Part shown: positions 8,434 to 18,214 of the stretch, one piece after another
Layout of the letters: each line of letters begins with the position of its first letter
Position numbering within the stretch: position 1 is the first letter of the stretch
Source: an uncultured Burkholderiales bacterium
GTDB lineage: Bacteria > Pseudomonadota > Gammaproteobacteria > Burkholderiales > Eutrophovitaceae
Assembly (NCBI GenBank): GCA_951812315.1
Contig: CATOSA010000070.1
Span: 1 to 49,179 of the forward strand
Direction of reading: 5' to 3'
Length of the DNA stretch: 49,179 nucleotides
Translations under genes and position numbers: made by a program
The notes under the pieces: generated by a model
The model's database searches: none
Seen by the model: the letters and a program-made list of their open reading frames with translations, nothing else
What the model was told of the DNA's origin: nothing

Positions 8434-9183
8434 TTACCAGTTCTCTGTCCACGGCCTGAGAATTACTTCAAAGGTCCACGTCGACTTGTGTTGCCGGTGA
8501 ATTTGCAGGTAAACATCCGCGATGCAATCCGGGTCGGCCATGTTGTCGTCCTTGGTTTCACCTGCCAGCCAGTGCGCGCGCGTGCCATCTTCCTGTCGCC
8601 GGCCAATGGCGGCATCAATGGGGATCTGCGCAACGTGGATGCCTTGCGGCATGAGTTCTCTGGCCATGCTCTCGGCAAGGCCGGCCTTGCCGTGACAAGC
8701 GGCAGCGAACGCACCGCTTTTCGGATACCCCTTGGTTGCCGCGCTTGCGTTGGTATAAAGAATGGTGCCGCGGTGTCCGTCAATTCCTTCAAGGTCCAGC
8801 ATGTGCCGGGCCGCCTGCTGGCCAACAAGAAATGCGCTGAAGGTCGAGTTGGTCAAGGTTTGCATGAATGGCCCGGGATCAACTTCAGTGATTGCTTTGC
8901 GAAACACTTCGCGCGGCCGCCCGTCAATGTTGTGTACGACCAGGCGCGGTGCGCCCAGTTGATCCGAGACTTGCCTGAACATTGCCTCCACGGAGCCCGG
9001 ATCAGAAGCATCACACTTGATCAGTGCGACGTTGTGTTCAGCTTCAAGTTTCTTGAGCGCGTCTTTGTCGGGATTTCTGGCGGCGACGGCCACCTTCATG
9101 CCTTCTCGCGAAAACAGTCGCGCACAACTGGAACTGATGCCTGGCCCGCCGCCAACAATCAGTCCAACTTCCGGATTGCTCAT
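8434..9183 (-). CDS. SDR-fold protein lacking the usual catalytic Tyr-Lys
   Basis: 249-residue Rossmann protein of the short-chain dehydrogenase family. The N-terminus has the nucleotide motif GGGPGISSSCA, followed by AARNPDKDALKKL, and CDASDPGSVEAMF with an acidic adenine contact. At the active site the usual YxxxK is replaced by FAAAC in GAFAAACHGKAGL, so both the catalytic Tyr and Lys appear absent. Related SDRs with FAAAK exist, so the Cys is the unusual part. AAGGAGG lies six bases before the ATG, so expression looks normal. It is convergent with bfr. It may be a non-catalytic or altered enzyme; the substrate is unknown. Confidence 0.8.
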   Translation of the reverse strand: MSNPEVGLIVGGGPGISSSCARLFSREGMKVAVAARNPDKDALKKLEAEHNVALIKCDASDPGSVEAMFRQVSDQLGAPRLVVHNIDGRPREVFRKAITEVDPGPFMQTLTNSTFSAFLVGQQAARHMLDLEGIDGHRGTILYTNASAATKGYPKSGAFAAACHGKAGLAESMARELMPQGIHVAQIPIDAAIGRRQEDGTRAHWLAGETKDDNMADPDCIADVYLQIHRQHKSTWTFEVILRPWTENW

Positions 9184-9529
9184 TTGGTCCTCCTTGGGTT
9201 TGTTTTGGCGTCGGTACGCGCTACGCGGCCTGCGCCTTTTACTGTTTTTTCAATCAAGTCTTGATCCTCGGAAGACTAAACAATACCAGCCAGAGTCTAT
9301 TTCGTGGCGAGGCACGCCGCAGATTGTCTTGAGCACCGGGGCAAGCATCATTTCGGCATTTCGGGCGGCACGTTCAAGGCTGGTGAAGCCTCAAATTTTG
9401 CATAACGCGTCGGCGTGTTCCGGCGTTCAGGAAATCCAGCGGTTGCTGCCGAACGACTGGCGATTTTGACCTCTGCCAGCACACCCAGTATCGTATGCGT
9501 ATCGTACGCGATCAACGGAGAAACATCTG
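9184..9529. other. Intergenic region between divergent genes
   Basis: 346 bases between the SDR gene and the unknown gene at 9530. No convincing frame is seen. It must hold both promoters, but I cannot place them with confidence. Confidence 0.4.
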
Positions 9530-10111
9530 ATGCCCCAGTTGCAAGAAGAAGCCAGACGCGTCAATGAGAATAGCGGGGTTTTCGTACCATCGCTTGAACT
9601 CACCGAAGGCCAGCCGGCGCCTGTGGCCGCGAATGGCGGCCTGTCCTACATGTCCTTTGACGTCAATGGTGACGCGGGCACGGCTGCGGCAACCGAAGCC
9701 GCACTACGGCAAATCGACAGCGGCGAAGGCCAGCGCCTCCTTGCCGAGATTGAAGGCGCACCGCCGGGGCCGATAAAGACCAGGTGGGGCCTGGGCTTTC
9801 GATCGTTTAGCGAGTGCGCGGAGCACATTCGCGCAACGGGAATGAAAGCGCCGGAAGGCGGCGTGGTGTTGCCGCTTCGATATACGATCGACGAAAGACC
9901 TGTTTATACCGTCGTTAGATCGAATGCTTTGTGGCGGGATCCATCGCAGGCCGAGATCGCCGAAAAGCTGCGCTGTGAAGAGGACGAAATCGAAAGACGC
10001 CGGCTGTATTTCCCGCAAGTAGTGCGTGATGCGCGCCGAATCGAACAATATTGCCCGGCTCCATGCCGCTTTCTTTCAGAACCTGCACAAGGTTCTCCCA
10101 CGCGTACTTGA
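9530..10111 (+). CDS. Hypothetical protein of unknown family
   Basis: 193-residue soluble-looking protein that I do not recognise. It has no signal peptide and no membrane helix. It holds a Gly/Pro-rich stretch (EGAPPGPIKTRWGLGF), a Cys in SECAEHIRATG, and a charged helix (AEIAEKLRCEEDEIERRR) near the C-terminus. GGAG nine bases before the ATG supports the start. Its last 25 or so codons run antisense through a RidA-like remnant on the other strand (10038-10270), so its natural C-terminus may have been replaced. No function is proposed. Confidence 0.5.
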   Translation: MPQLQEEARRVNENSGVFVPSLELTEGQPAPVAANGGLSYMSFDVNGDAGTAAATEAALRQIDSGEGQRLLAEIEGAPPGPIKTRWGLGFRSFSECAEHIRATGMKAPEGGVVLPLRYTIDERPVYTVVRSNALWRDPSQAEIAEKLRCEEDEIERRRLYFPQVVRDARRIEQYCPAPCRFLSEPAQGSPTRT

Positions 10112-10270
10112 ATTGTGCTGCCAACTCTCCCGCGTGCATCACTTCTCCGTCGCCGTTGGTTGACGTCTGCCCGGAAAGATAAAGCGTACGTTCAGGACCA
10201 GTTACCTCACGCCTTGGTTGATGCCAAACTGAAGCAACCAGGTTGAGGGATTGATTGCGCGTTTGTCCAT
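10038..10270 (-). pseudogene. RidA/YjgF-family remnant, frameshifted and C-terminally truncated
   Basis: RidA proteins hydrolyse reactive enamine/imine intermediates. From an ATG at 10270, with AAGGAG seven bases upstream, the frame reads MDKRAINPSTW and then breaks at 10210-10216, where one base is missing. In the next frame it continues with TGPERTLYLSGQTS, GEVMHAGELAAQFKYAWENL and KESGMEPGNIVRF, an unmistakable RidA N-terminal two thirds. Homology ends at about 10038, where the sequence becomes antisense to the gene at 9530. The last 50 or so residues, including the conserved Arg region, are missing. It is probably the product of a local deletion, and is distinct from the intact RidA gene at 26698. 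Confidence 0.7.
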
Positions 10271-10470
10271 GATTGATCTCCTTGTACAGTTGGTGGGCGC
10301 TGCCATTTCGCAGGGCAGCATGGAAAATTTCGTATCTCAGTTTCTTATACGCCGCATCGCTTCAAACAACCAAATCGTTGAGTATTTCTAGTAGAGCTGT
10401 AGAAGCGCATTCGAATGTGAGCCACTCTGCCGGTGCCTCAAGCCTCTTCATTGTTCAGAGGGCTTGATTG

Positions 10471-10490
10471 CAAAAAGGGCGGGAACCGCG
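10471..10490 (-). terminator. Candidate terminator after the RTX gene
   Basis: On the minus strand GCGG-TTC-CCGC is followed by CCTTTTT, about 50 bases after the RTX stop codon. The stem is only 4 bp, so its strength is doubtful. Confidence 0.4.
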
Positions 10491-10536
10491 TTTATACTTC
10501 CTGTATCCATAGTTGTTCGCAATCTTTGTGTAACGA

Positions 10537-13500
10537 TCACTGACCAAGGAGTGTGACAGTAGCGATCGATGTCGCACCAGCGGTGTCAGCCACGGTATAG
10601 GCAAATGTATCGGTCGCGCTTGCGCCTGCGCCCAGTGCGTCGAACGCGGCACCTGCTGCGCTGTAGGCCAGTACTTGTGTTGATGCGTCGAAAACGACCG
10701 TGCCTAATGTGCCCGCGGTGTTGATTGCACTGATGGTGTGATTGTCGCCAACGTCCACATCCTGGTCATTGCCGAGCAGGGTGACCACCAGATTGGCGGT
10801 GGATGCGCCTTCGGCAACTTGCACCGCATCTGCATAAGCGACGGGTGCGTCGTTGACATTGGCAACGCCGAGCGCAAATACATCGCTTGCAGCCGCGCCG
10901 GCCACATCGGTGGCGCTCACGCGTACATCGATACTGCCGACATCGGCATTTTGAGGCGTGCCGCTGAAGCTGCGGGTGGCAGGGTTAAATGCAAGCCAAG
11001 CGGGCAGTGCGCTGCCGTCGGCCAGGGTTGCGGCATAGCTGAGCGTGTCGCCAACATCGACGTCGGCGAAGGCGTTGGCTTGCAGGGTGAAGCTGAATGT
11101 AACGTCTTCAGTTGCAGCCTGATCAGCAATCGCATTGGCAAGCGTCGGTGCGTCGTTGGTGTTCGCGACGGTGAGTTCGAATTCGTCCGACACGCTCAGA
11201 TTGCCAGTGTCGGTGGCGGTGACCCGTATGCTTATCCTGCCAACCTCATCGTTGGTTGGTGTGCCACTGAGGCTGCGTGTGCTCGCGTCAAACCACAGCC
11301 AGGTCGGTAACGCACTGCCATCAGCTAGCGTCGCGGTATAGCTCAGCGTATCGCCGACATCAATGTCGGCAAAGGCGTTGGCCGACACCTGGAAGTTAAA
11401 CAATGCGTCTTCGGTCGCACTTTGATCGGAAATCGCATTGGCAACGGTGGGTGCGTCGTTGGTATTGGCGACCGTGATATTGAAGTCATCCGACACGCTC
11501 AGATTGCCAGTGTCGGTCGCTGTCACGCGAACACCGAGCGTGCCGACCTCATCGTTTGTCGGCGTCCCGTTGAAGCTGCGTGTTGCCGTGTCGAAACTCA
11601 GCCAGCCCGGTAGTGCGCTGCCATCCGTTAGCGTTGCCGAATAAGTCAAAGCGTCTCCGGCGTCGATGTCGGCAAAGGTGTTGGCTGGCACCTGGTAGCT
11701 AAAGCTTGCATCTTCGTCCGTCGTCTGATCTGCCAGCGCATTGGCAACATGGGGGCTGTCGTTGACGTTGATAACCGACAAGTCGAAAAAGTCCGATACC
11801 GCGGCGTTATTGCCATCAGTGGCCGTCACTTCAATCGAGATTGCGCCCACATCGTTGTTGCCGGGCGTACCGGTGAAGGTGCCGCTCACGCTGTCGAAAC
11901 CCAACCAGCCCGGCAGCGCGCTGGCGTCTGCCAGACTTGCCGATAGCGCCAGTGTGTCGCCGGCATCCACATCGCGGAACGTATCTGCAGCCAGCGTGAA
12001 ACTGAAGGCCGCGTCCTCGGTCGCACTTTGATCGGCAATCGCGGTTGCGACAACCGGCGCGTCGTTGATGTTCAACACGGCGATATCGAAGTCATCCGAT
12101 ACACTCAATCCACCACTGTCCGTTGCCGTCACACGAATACTCACCGTGCCCACTTCATCATTGGTCGGCGTGCCGCCGAAACTTTGCGTAGCTGGATCGA
12201 ATCCCAGCCACGCAGGTAACGCACTGCCGTTGGTCAGCGTTGCCGCGTAGCCCAGCGTGTCGCCGATATCCGCATCGGTAAACGTGCTTGCCGGTACGGC
12301 GAAGTTGAATGTAGCGTCTTCGTCCGTTGTCTGATCGGCAATGGCGCTGGCAACAACGGGCGGCTGATTGACCTGGGCCTGAATCCGCGCTTCCAGTGTC
12401 GCACCGTCCCAGAGCGTGCCGTCGTTGAACGAGACTTGTTCGATGCGCGCATTGGGATTAGTGAACCAGTCAATCGCGACCCGGTCGGTTGTTCCGGTGA
12501 GATGTACGACGATGTTGTCGTTCTCGCGGGTGACAATGACATCGCCGGGATCGGCGAGCACCTGCAAGGTGTCCACATCGCCGGAGGTGGTGTCTTCGCG
12601 GATGACATCTTGTCCCGAGCCCGGTCCAAAGATGTAGGTGTCGCTGCCACTACCACCGAGCAGGGTGCCATTGCCGGCCAGGCCGTCGATACGGTCTTCG
12701 ATATTGGTACCGGTGATGGTGTCGTCACCGGCGGTACCGAACAGGTCAAAGCCGCGGGCAAGCAGTTGATCGTAGCTAAGCGTCGTGCCATCAGCGAAGA
12801 TGAAGTTCTCCACCGTGCGCGGACCATACACGTCAAGCGGGTCGAAGTTCGTGAGGTGAATCGCATCGCCCTGATCACCCACGCGCAACAGCAGCGAGCC
12901 AAGACCGAGGCTGAAGCTGCTTGAGTAGATCCCGGCACCGAACGCGATGCTGTTGCCTGCAGCAGGGCGCGCCGTGTCATTGATGGTGTCTACCCCGTCA
13001 CCCTGGTTGAACCGGTAGGTGTCGTGGCCTGCGCCACCATAGAGCAGGTCGTTGCCGCGGCCGCCTTCTATCGTATGCGCGTTCGAGTCTGTGGCATAGA
13101 TCGTGTCGTTACCGCCTAGCCCCTGGATCTTGCCATGCACCGGAGCGAATGCCGCGCTACTGCCGGCGCCAACGGTGAACACATCGTTTCCCTGAGTGAG
13201 GGATAAGACCACGCCTGACGCCTGTCCCGACACGGGTGGATTTGCCACGAAGTTTCGCAGTTGATCATAGGAAAACACACGCCCGTCAGCGAACTTGAAG
13301 CGTTCGATCTTTTGGTCGTCATTGCCGTAATCATTGTAGATGGTGTCGCCCTGGTCGCCGTAGCCGATCAGCACGTCGAGCCCGCCGTAATATTCTTCAA
13401 ACGTCACGGATTCCGGCGCAATTGCAGCACCGAAATACAGCGTCTCATCAGAACTATCGTCCGCCCAGATTCTGTCCTCACCGTCGCCCAGGTTGAAGAA

Positions 13501-14802
13501 GTAGTGATAGTTGTCACCTGCGTAGACGTCGAGATAGTCGTCGCCCGGACCAGCGACATAAGTGACCTCGCCCAAATCGGCGTCGTCCATATAGTCGTCA
13601 CCCGCCCCGCCCAGGATCAGAAATTCACCATCATGGTAGATGCCCTGGTCTGCAACCGGTAGCGGGCTGAGGTCGATGTTCTGCCGGGCTAGCAGGTCAG
13701 CGAAACTTAGCACCTGGCCGTCTTCGAATTGAAAACTGCCAATGCTCCCTGTCTCGCCGTGCCACACACCGATGGCGTTGACGAAGCTCTGATCGAGCAG
13801 AATGCTGAACGGCGGTGCATAGTCGCCGTAATCCTGGAAGTCGAAGCTCACGTCGTTCGGCGTAATCCCAGCACCGAATGCGACAGTATTCGCCCCGCCC
13901 AGATCAATAACGTAGTCATAGCCGTCACCACGGCCGAAGCGATAGATATCGTCGCCGGTGCCGCCGTAGATCAGATCCTGGCCGGGTCCGCCATCGAAGA
14001 CGGCAGTGAATCCGATTCCATCGAGGTTATCCTCGCGGGCGCTACCGCTGAAGATGATCCCATTCGCTGCGAGCTGATGCATGGTGAGTGTGTGCCCGTC
14101 GGCAAAGCGCAAAAGCTCGATGTCATCCAGCTGCCCTTCCAGAGCAATGGTGTCGCCCTGGTCGCCGTAGCCAAGTGTGAACTCGCGGCCGTAGCTTCGG
14201 CTCGCGCCGCCGCCGGGCTGGAAGGTACTCTGCACAGACACGACGACACTCTGCGGTACCACCCCGGCGCCGAACTGGATGTGGTCGTTTCCACCCGTGT
14301 CTTTCACCGTATCGTGGCCATCGCCAGGGTAAAACAGATAGGCATCATCGCCGGCCCCGCCGACGAGCATGTCGTTGCCGGGTCCGCCGGTGAGCATGTC
14401 GTCGCCACCCGCGCCGTAGAGCCGATCATCGCCGGCGCCGCCGATCAACACATCTGGCCCTGCGCCGCCGCCGAGGACCAACTGCGCGAGTCCACCCTGC
14501 ATCTGCACCATTTGATCGTGCGTGTACACCGCGCCATCGGCGAAGCGGTAGCGTTCAATCACCACGCCCAGAGCATCGGCGACGGTGAGACGTTCCGATG
14601 TGCCGATGTCGATAATTAAGTCGGACGTATCCAGACCGGTTAGCGCGTAGCGCAGGTCTACGTCCTGCACGCTCACGCCCGTGCCGAGCACCAGCGTGTC
14701 CAGTCCGCCGTCATCGCTGATCAAAGTGTCCTGACCGTCGCCGGCGTTCATGGCATAGCTATCGTCGCCGAGGCTGCCCCAGCAAGTCGTTGCCGGCGCC
14801 AC
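10537..14802 (-). CDS. RTX lipase, C-terminal part: RTX blocks, five Ig-like repeats, cadherin-like end
   Basis: Second half of one giant secreted protein; the first half is at 14759-18214. A frame change at the CCCC run 14777-14780 separates them. Two extra bases there would restore a normal GND-LLGGSL-GDD repeat and a protein of about 2,560 residues. This part has scattered RTX calcium-binding blocks (GGAGDDRLYGAGGDD and similar), each followed by YxFxxGDGxDT and FADG-type segments down to about 12,600. Five putative Ig-like domains (ADQxxxEDxxF... GDTL... FDxxTRSFxGTPTNDEVG) follow at an exact 303-bp spacing, and then one cadherin/VCBS-like domain. The usual Gly-rich type I secretion tail is not obvious after ATVTLLGQ, so the C-terminus may be incomplete. 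Confidence 0.85.
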   Translation of the reverse strand: MAPATTCWGSLGDDSYAMNAGDGQDTLISDDGGLDTLVLGTGVSVQDVDLRYALTGLDTSDLIIDIGTSERLTVADALGVVIERYRFADGAVYTHDQMVQMQGGLAQLVLGGGAGPDVLIGGAGDDRLYGAGGDDMLTGGPGNDMLVGGAGDDAYLFYPGDGHDTVKDTGGNDHIQFGAGVVPQSVVVSVQSTFQPGGGASRSYGREFTLGYGDQGDTIALEGQLDDIELLRFADGHTLTMHQLAANGIIFSGSAREDNLDGIGFTAVFDGGPGQDLIYGGTGDDIYRFGRGDGYDYVIDLGGANTVAFGAGITPNDVSFDFQDYGDYAPPFSILLDQSFVNAIGVWHGETGSIGSFQFEDGQVLSFADLLARQNIDLSPLPVADQGIYHDGEFLILGGAGDDYMDDADLGEVTYVAGPGDDYLDVYAGDNYHYFFNLGDGEDRIWADDSSDETLYFGAAIAPESVTFEEYYGGLDVLIGYGDQGDTIYNDYGNDDQKIERFKFADGRVFSYDQLRNFVANPPVSGQASGVVLSLTQGNDVFTVGAGSSAAFAPVHGKIQGLGGNDTIYATDSNAHTIEGGRGNDLLYGGAGHDTYRFNQGDGVDTINDTARPAAGNSIAFGAGIYSSSFSLGLGSLLLRVGDQGDAIHLTNFDPLDVYGPRTVENFIFADGTTLSYDQLLARGFDLFGTAGDDTITGTNIEDRIDGLAGNGTLLGGSGSDTYIFGPGSGQDVIREDTTSGDVDTLQVLADPGDVIVTRENDNIVVHLTGTTDRVAIDWFTNPNARIEQVSFNDGTLWDGATLEARIQAQVNQPPVVASAIADQTTDEDATFNFAVPASTFTDADIGDTLGYAATLTNGSALPAWLGFDPATQSFGGTPTNDEVGTVSIRVTATDSGGLSVSDDFDIAVLNINDAPVVATAIADQSATEDAAFSFTLAADTFRDVDAGDTLALSASLADASALPGWLGFDSVSGTFTGTPGNNDVGAISIEVTATDGNNAAVSDFFDLSVINVNDSPHVANALADQTTDEDASFSYQVPANTFADIDAGDALTYSATLTDGSALPGWLSFDTATRSFNGTPTNDEVGTLGVRVTATDTGNLSVSDDFNITVANTNDAPTVANAISDQSATEDALFNFQVSANAFADIDVGDTLSYTATLADGSALPTWLWFDASTRSLSGTPTNDEVGRISIRVTATDTGNLSVSDEFELTVANTNDAPTLANAIADQAATEDVTFSFTLQANAFADVDVGDTLSYAATLADGSALPAWLAFNPATRSFSGTPQNADVGSIDVRVSATDVAGAAASDVFALGVANVNDAPVAYADAVQVAEGASTANLVVTLLGNDQDVDVGDNHTISAINTAGTLGTVVFDASTQVLAYSAAGAAFDALGAGASATDTFAYTVADTAGATSIATVTLLGQ

Positions 14803-17800
14803 CGGCGAGTACTGTATTGCGGCCCATCGCGTACAGCGTGTTGTCCGCGGTATCCCCCGTAATTACGAGTTCGCCCTGGCCGCTGGCATCAATCAGGTTT
14901 GCAAGCGTCTGCGCGACAGGACTATCAAACCTGTAAGCCACGCCGGCGGCAAATTCGACGGTGTCGAGTGCATCGGCATTGACAATGATGTGTGTCCCTT
15001 CGGCCGAGATCAGGAAAGTGTCTGCGCCGCCACCGCCGTCCAGATGATTTGTGCCCGCACCGCCGCTCAGATAGTCGTCCCCGTCACCACCGAAAAGCTG
15101 ATCTACCCCCGCTCCGCCGAAAAGCCGGTCGTTGCCCCCACTGCTGTCCAGGTAATCGTCGTCTGCGCCACCGAACAATTGGTCATCGCCGCCGTAGCCG
15201 AACAGCGCGTCATTGCCTTGTCCGCCGTCCAGGTAATCGTTACCGTGAAACGCGGCGTCAACGAAGTCGGCATCGCCTTCCAGATAATCGTCTCCGCTCC
15301 CGCCAAACAGCGTATCGGCGCCACCACCACCGATCAGATAATCATCTCCCGACTCGCCATCCAGGTAATCATCACCATGAAAACCGCCCACCGGACTCGC
15401 GAAATCGCCCATGAGCAGATCGTGCCCAGCGCCGCCGAACAGGGTATCATTCGCGCCGCCTCCGGCCATCAAATCCCAACCGTCGCCCCCATCCATCCAG
15501 TCTTCACCGTGATACATCGGATCGGTGTCATCGTCGTTGTCGCCGAACATCGTGTCGTCGCCCGCGCCACCGTCAAGGTAGTCGTTGCCGCCATCACCGT
15601 AGAGGGTGTCGCTGCCGGTGCCGCCCTCAAGAAAATCGTCGCCGTGCTCGTCCATCGGGGGCGATGCGAACCAGGGCGTGGCGCTGTCGCCGCGGAGAGT
15701 GTCGTTGCCCGCGCCGCCGTACAAATAGTCGTTGCCGCGCACGCCCCAAAGTTCATCGTTACCGTCACCGCCGTAGAGCAGATCGTTGCCGGTGTGGACG
15801 TAGAGATCATTGGTTACAAAGTCATGGTATTGGTCGGGACGGTCGCCCATGAGCAGGTCATTGTCCGCTTCTCCAAACAGCGTATCGTCGCCATCGGCAC
15901 CGTCCCCGCCATAAATGACATCGTCCTGACCGCCAGCGAAGACAGTGTCGTCACCTGATCCACTGCTGATGAAATCGGCGCCTCCCAACCAGGACGCTTC
16001 GTTTGCGCCCGCAAATGCGCCGAGCACGTAGGTCTGGAACGGATTGGCCTGGTGTACGATCTGCCATTGCGGACCTGCGCCGAAACTGTACTGGCCGACG
16101 GCACCGAAGTCGCCGTAGATCAGGTCGTCTCCTGGGCCGGCGTACATGAGATCAATGCCGGGGCCGCCGGAGAGAACGTCGATGGCACTTGACCCGACTA
16201 GCAGGTCATCGCCCGCCTCACCGGACACAAAATCACCCTGCAACGATGACGAGGGGAGGGTATCGAGACTAGCGAATGTGGCCTCGGCATCACCGTAGAG
16301 CGCGTCGTCAAAACGGCCGCCCTGCAACACGTCCGGTCCGCCAAGGCCTTCGAGGGTCACTGCGCCGGTGTTCTGGGAGTTGTAGAACAAACCGTCAAAG
16401 CAGCCGGTCCCGACGCGCCGGTCGGGAGGCGGTGGGGGTGGTGTGCTGGCATCCGCAAGGTCGATGCCGAGATCACCCGTCGTGAATCCTTCGATGCTGA
16501 TGGCGCCACCGTTGACAAGCAAAATGCCGTCGTTGACATCAGCGATGTACCGGTAGGTGAAAAGGCCGTCGAAATCGCCATTCGCGTCGACGCTTTGCCA
16601 GACATCGGAATTGGGGGCGACTTGCAGGCCGCCGTTCAGGACATGTGTAGTGCCTTCTTTGGTCGTGACATGTATGGCACCAAGGCCGTCCAGATCGGTG
16701 ATGATATCGTCGCCGCCGATGAACGTGTTGGCCGGTCGATCCAGCCTGTTCGTATCGATTACGTGCGACAACAATCCGGCGCGATCTTGCAGGTACTGGG
16801 CACTCATGGCCCCTTGTCCGGTCGCTTCATCGTAAAGATCGAGCTCGCCGTTCTGATTGTGGTCGGTGTAATCGATGCCGATAACTGCGAACGGATTCAG
16901 TTCACTAAGTGCATAGCGATAGGCAACTCGCGTGTCCTGGTCTATTCCCGCAAATGCGACCCGTGATATGGAGTCCGCATTCGCAGACGTCAGATCAACA
17001 ACAACGAGGTTGCTCGCGCCGTTGGTCGCAGTGGCGATCGTCTGGTTGATAGCATCCAGCGCTTTGTAGAATAGTTCACGGTTTCCATCGAACTCGTTGC
17101 CAATGAAATTCGTATTGGCAACATGAAACAACTTGCCTATCGCAGATAGGGCCGACTCCAATGAATGCGTAGCAACGTTGCTGCCGACTTTAAGGATATT
17201 AGTGATTTTCCGAATGCCCGAACCACCGGCATCGCTAAGTGAGGAGTCGAGTGAGGCAAACAGTCCGTAAATCGCGAGGCTATCGGTCATTTGTTCTTTA
17301 CCATGACCAAAGGTCGTTCCTGAATCGGCCGATTCGGTATAGATCTCCGTGTGCCCACCTTGCGGGCGCAAATACCAGTCCTGCGCTACCAGCTGCGGTC
17401 CGGCGCTAACATAAACGTTCAATATCTGTGATGGCTCGAAGGAAGGCCCTCCACCTAGAAGCGCAAACAAGTTGTCCACGTTGCTGTTGTCAGCAAACCC
17501 TGCGCCGTTTACAGCTAGAACGTCGACAGTCAGGCCTGAGAACACTCGGCTAAATGCTGTCGCCAAATGCCCGCCTAGCGAATGGCCGGTGGACGCTGTC
17601 AATACTTTGCCAATAGCCTTACCATATCCGAGCGCGAGGTCTGTGTTCCCAAGCAGACTGTCCGAGGCACCTAGCTCAATACCGCGTACCAGCGGTAGCC
17701 TTCCTATTCCACTGTCAATAATGAATCCCTGCGCCCGATATTGCGCGGCCAGTGACGCTCCCGCAGATTGAGAACTGGCAAATGCGTCAATCAAAGCGAC

Positions 17801-18214
17801 CGTTTCTGTCTGAAGAGTAATCAGTTTCGCGGCTTGGTAAATTCCTGTGGTGGTGAGCGATTTCCAATAGTTATAGAGATCCACCACTTGCGCGATCGCA
17901 ATGCCGTCGAGCGCAATGTCGCCAACATCGGTCAAGTACAAGTCGTCTATGGTGTCCGCAGTTCCGCGACAGGCAAGGACGACTTCGCCGGGGTTGTCTT
18001 TGCTCTCGAAAAGCGTCGCGGAAAAACCGCTCGCGGTATCGGGCAAGTGGTGAAGCACCGACCATTTCGATGCGAATTCGGTGACCTGTGTGTCCGAGAA
18101 ACGCATGTTATTGGCAGCACGACGGAGTTCAAGCTCAACGTCGTTCCCCTCTCGAAGATCTGCGTACGACGCTTCCGCAAGTTGTGCCAATTGAGAATAG
18201 GATTTGACGCTCAT
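14759..18214 (-). CDS. RTX lipase, N-terminal part: alpha/beta-hydrolase plus RTX array
   Basis: N-terminal part of the giant protein. Residues about 1-330 form a class-3-like lipase domain. GHSLGGH at residues 210-216 holds the nucleophile Ser212, and LACRGTAD near residue 80 resembles the oxyanion loop. A middle region of about 250 residues includes calcium-binding-like NQNGELDLYDEATG. From about 16,350 down to 15,000 come tens of GGxGxDxLxG nonapeptide repeats that fold as a calcium beta-roll outside the cell. There is no Sec signal, as expected for type I export, and no ABC exporter genes are in the window. The start ATG at 18214 is preferred over a TTG at 18226. The start lies only 73 bp from an IS element, which may have displaced the promoter. 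Confidence 0.88.
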   Translation of the reverse strand: MSVKSYSQLAQLAEASYADLREGNDVELELRRAANNMRFSDTQVTEFASKWSVLHHLPDTASGFSATLFESKDNPGEVVLACRGTADTIDDLYLTDVGDIALDGIAIAQVVDLYNYWKSLTTTGIYQAAKLITLQTETVALIDAFASSQSAGASLAAQYRAQGFIIDSGIGRLPLVRGIELGASDSLLGNTDLALGYGKAIGKVLTASTGHSLGGHLATAFSRVFSGLTVDVLAVNGAGFADNSNVDNLFALLGGGPSFEPSQILNVYVSAGPQLVAQDWYLRPQGGHTEIYTESADSGTTFGHGKEQMTDSLAIYGLFASLDSSLSDAGGSGIRKITNILKVGSNVATHSLESALSAIGKLFHVANTNFIGNEFDGNRELFYKALDAINQTIATATNGASNLVVVDLTSANADSISRVAFAGIDQDTRVAYRYALSELNPFAVIGIDYTDHNQNGELDLYDEATGQGAMSAQYLQDRAGLLSHVIDTNRLDRPANTFIGGDDIITDLDGLGAIHVTTKEGTTHVLNGGLQVAPNSDVWQSVDANGDFDGLFTYRYIADVNDGILLVNGGAISIEGFTTGDLGIDLADASTPPPPPPDRRVGTGCFDGLFYNSQNTGAVTLEGLGGPDVLQGGRFDDALYGDAEATFASLDTLPSSSLQGDFVSGEAGDDLLVGSSAIDVLSGGPGIDLMYAGPGDDLIYGDFGAVGQYSFGAGPQWQIVHQANPFQTYVLGAFAGANEASWLGGADFISSGSGDDTVFAGGQDDVIYGGDGADGDDTLFGEADNDLLMGDRPDQYHDFVTNDLYVHTGNDLLYGGDGNDELWGVRGNDYLYGGAGNDTLRGDSATPWFASPPMDEHGDDFLEGGTGSDTLYGDGGNDYLDGGAGDDTMFGDNDDDTDPMYHGEDWMDGGDGWDLMAGGGANDTLFGGAGHDLLMGDFASPVGGFHGDDYLDGESGDDYLIGGGGADTLFGGSGDDYLEGDADFVDAAFHGNDYLDGGQGNDALFGYGGDDQLFGGADDDYLDSSGGNDRLFGGAGVDQLFGGDGDDYLSGGAGTNHLDGGGGADTFLISAEGTHIIVNADALDTVEFAAGVAYRFDSPVAQTLANLIDASGQGELVITGDTADNTLYAMGRNTVLAGGAGNDLLGQPRRR

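Noticed and set aside
10847..12370. Regular 303-bp repeats as a possible CRISPR array or satellite
   Set aside because: The unit is far too long, diverges in sequence and encodes in-frame Ig-like domains.
13729..14619. 296-codon plus-strand frame and others across 10,700-16,000
   Set aside because: Antisense reading of the RTX and Ig-like repeats; it shows repeated VV/IV/AA strings and no family resemblance.
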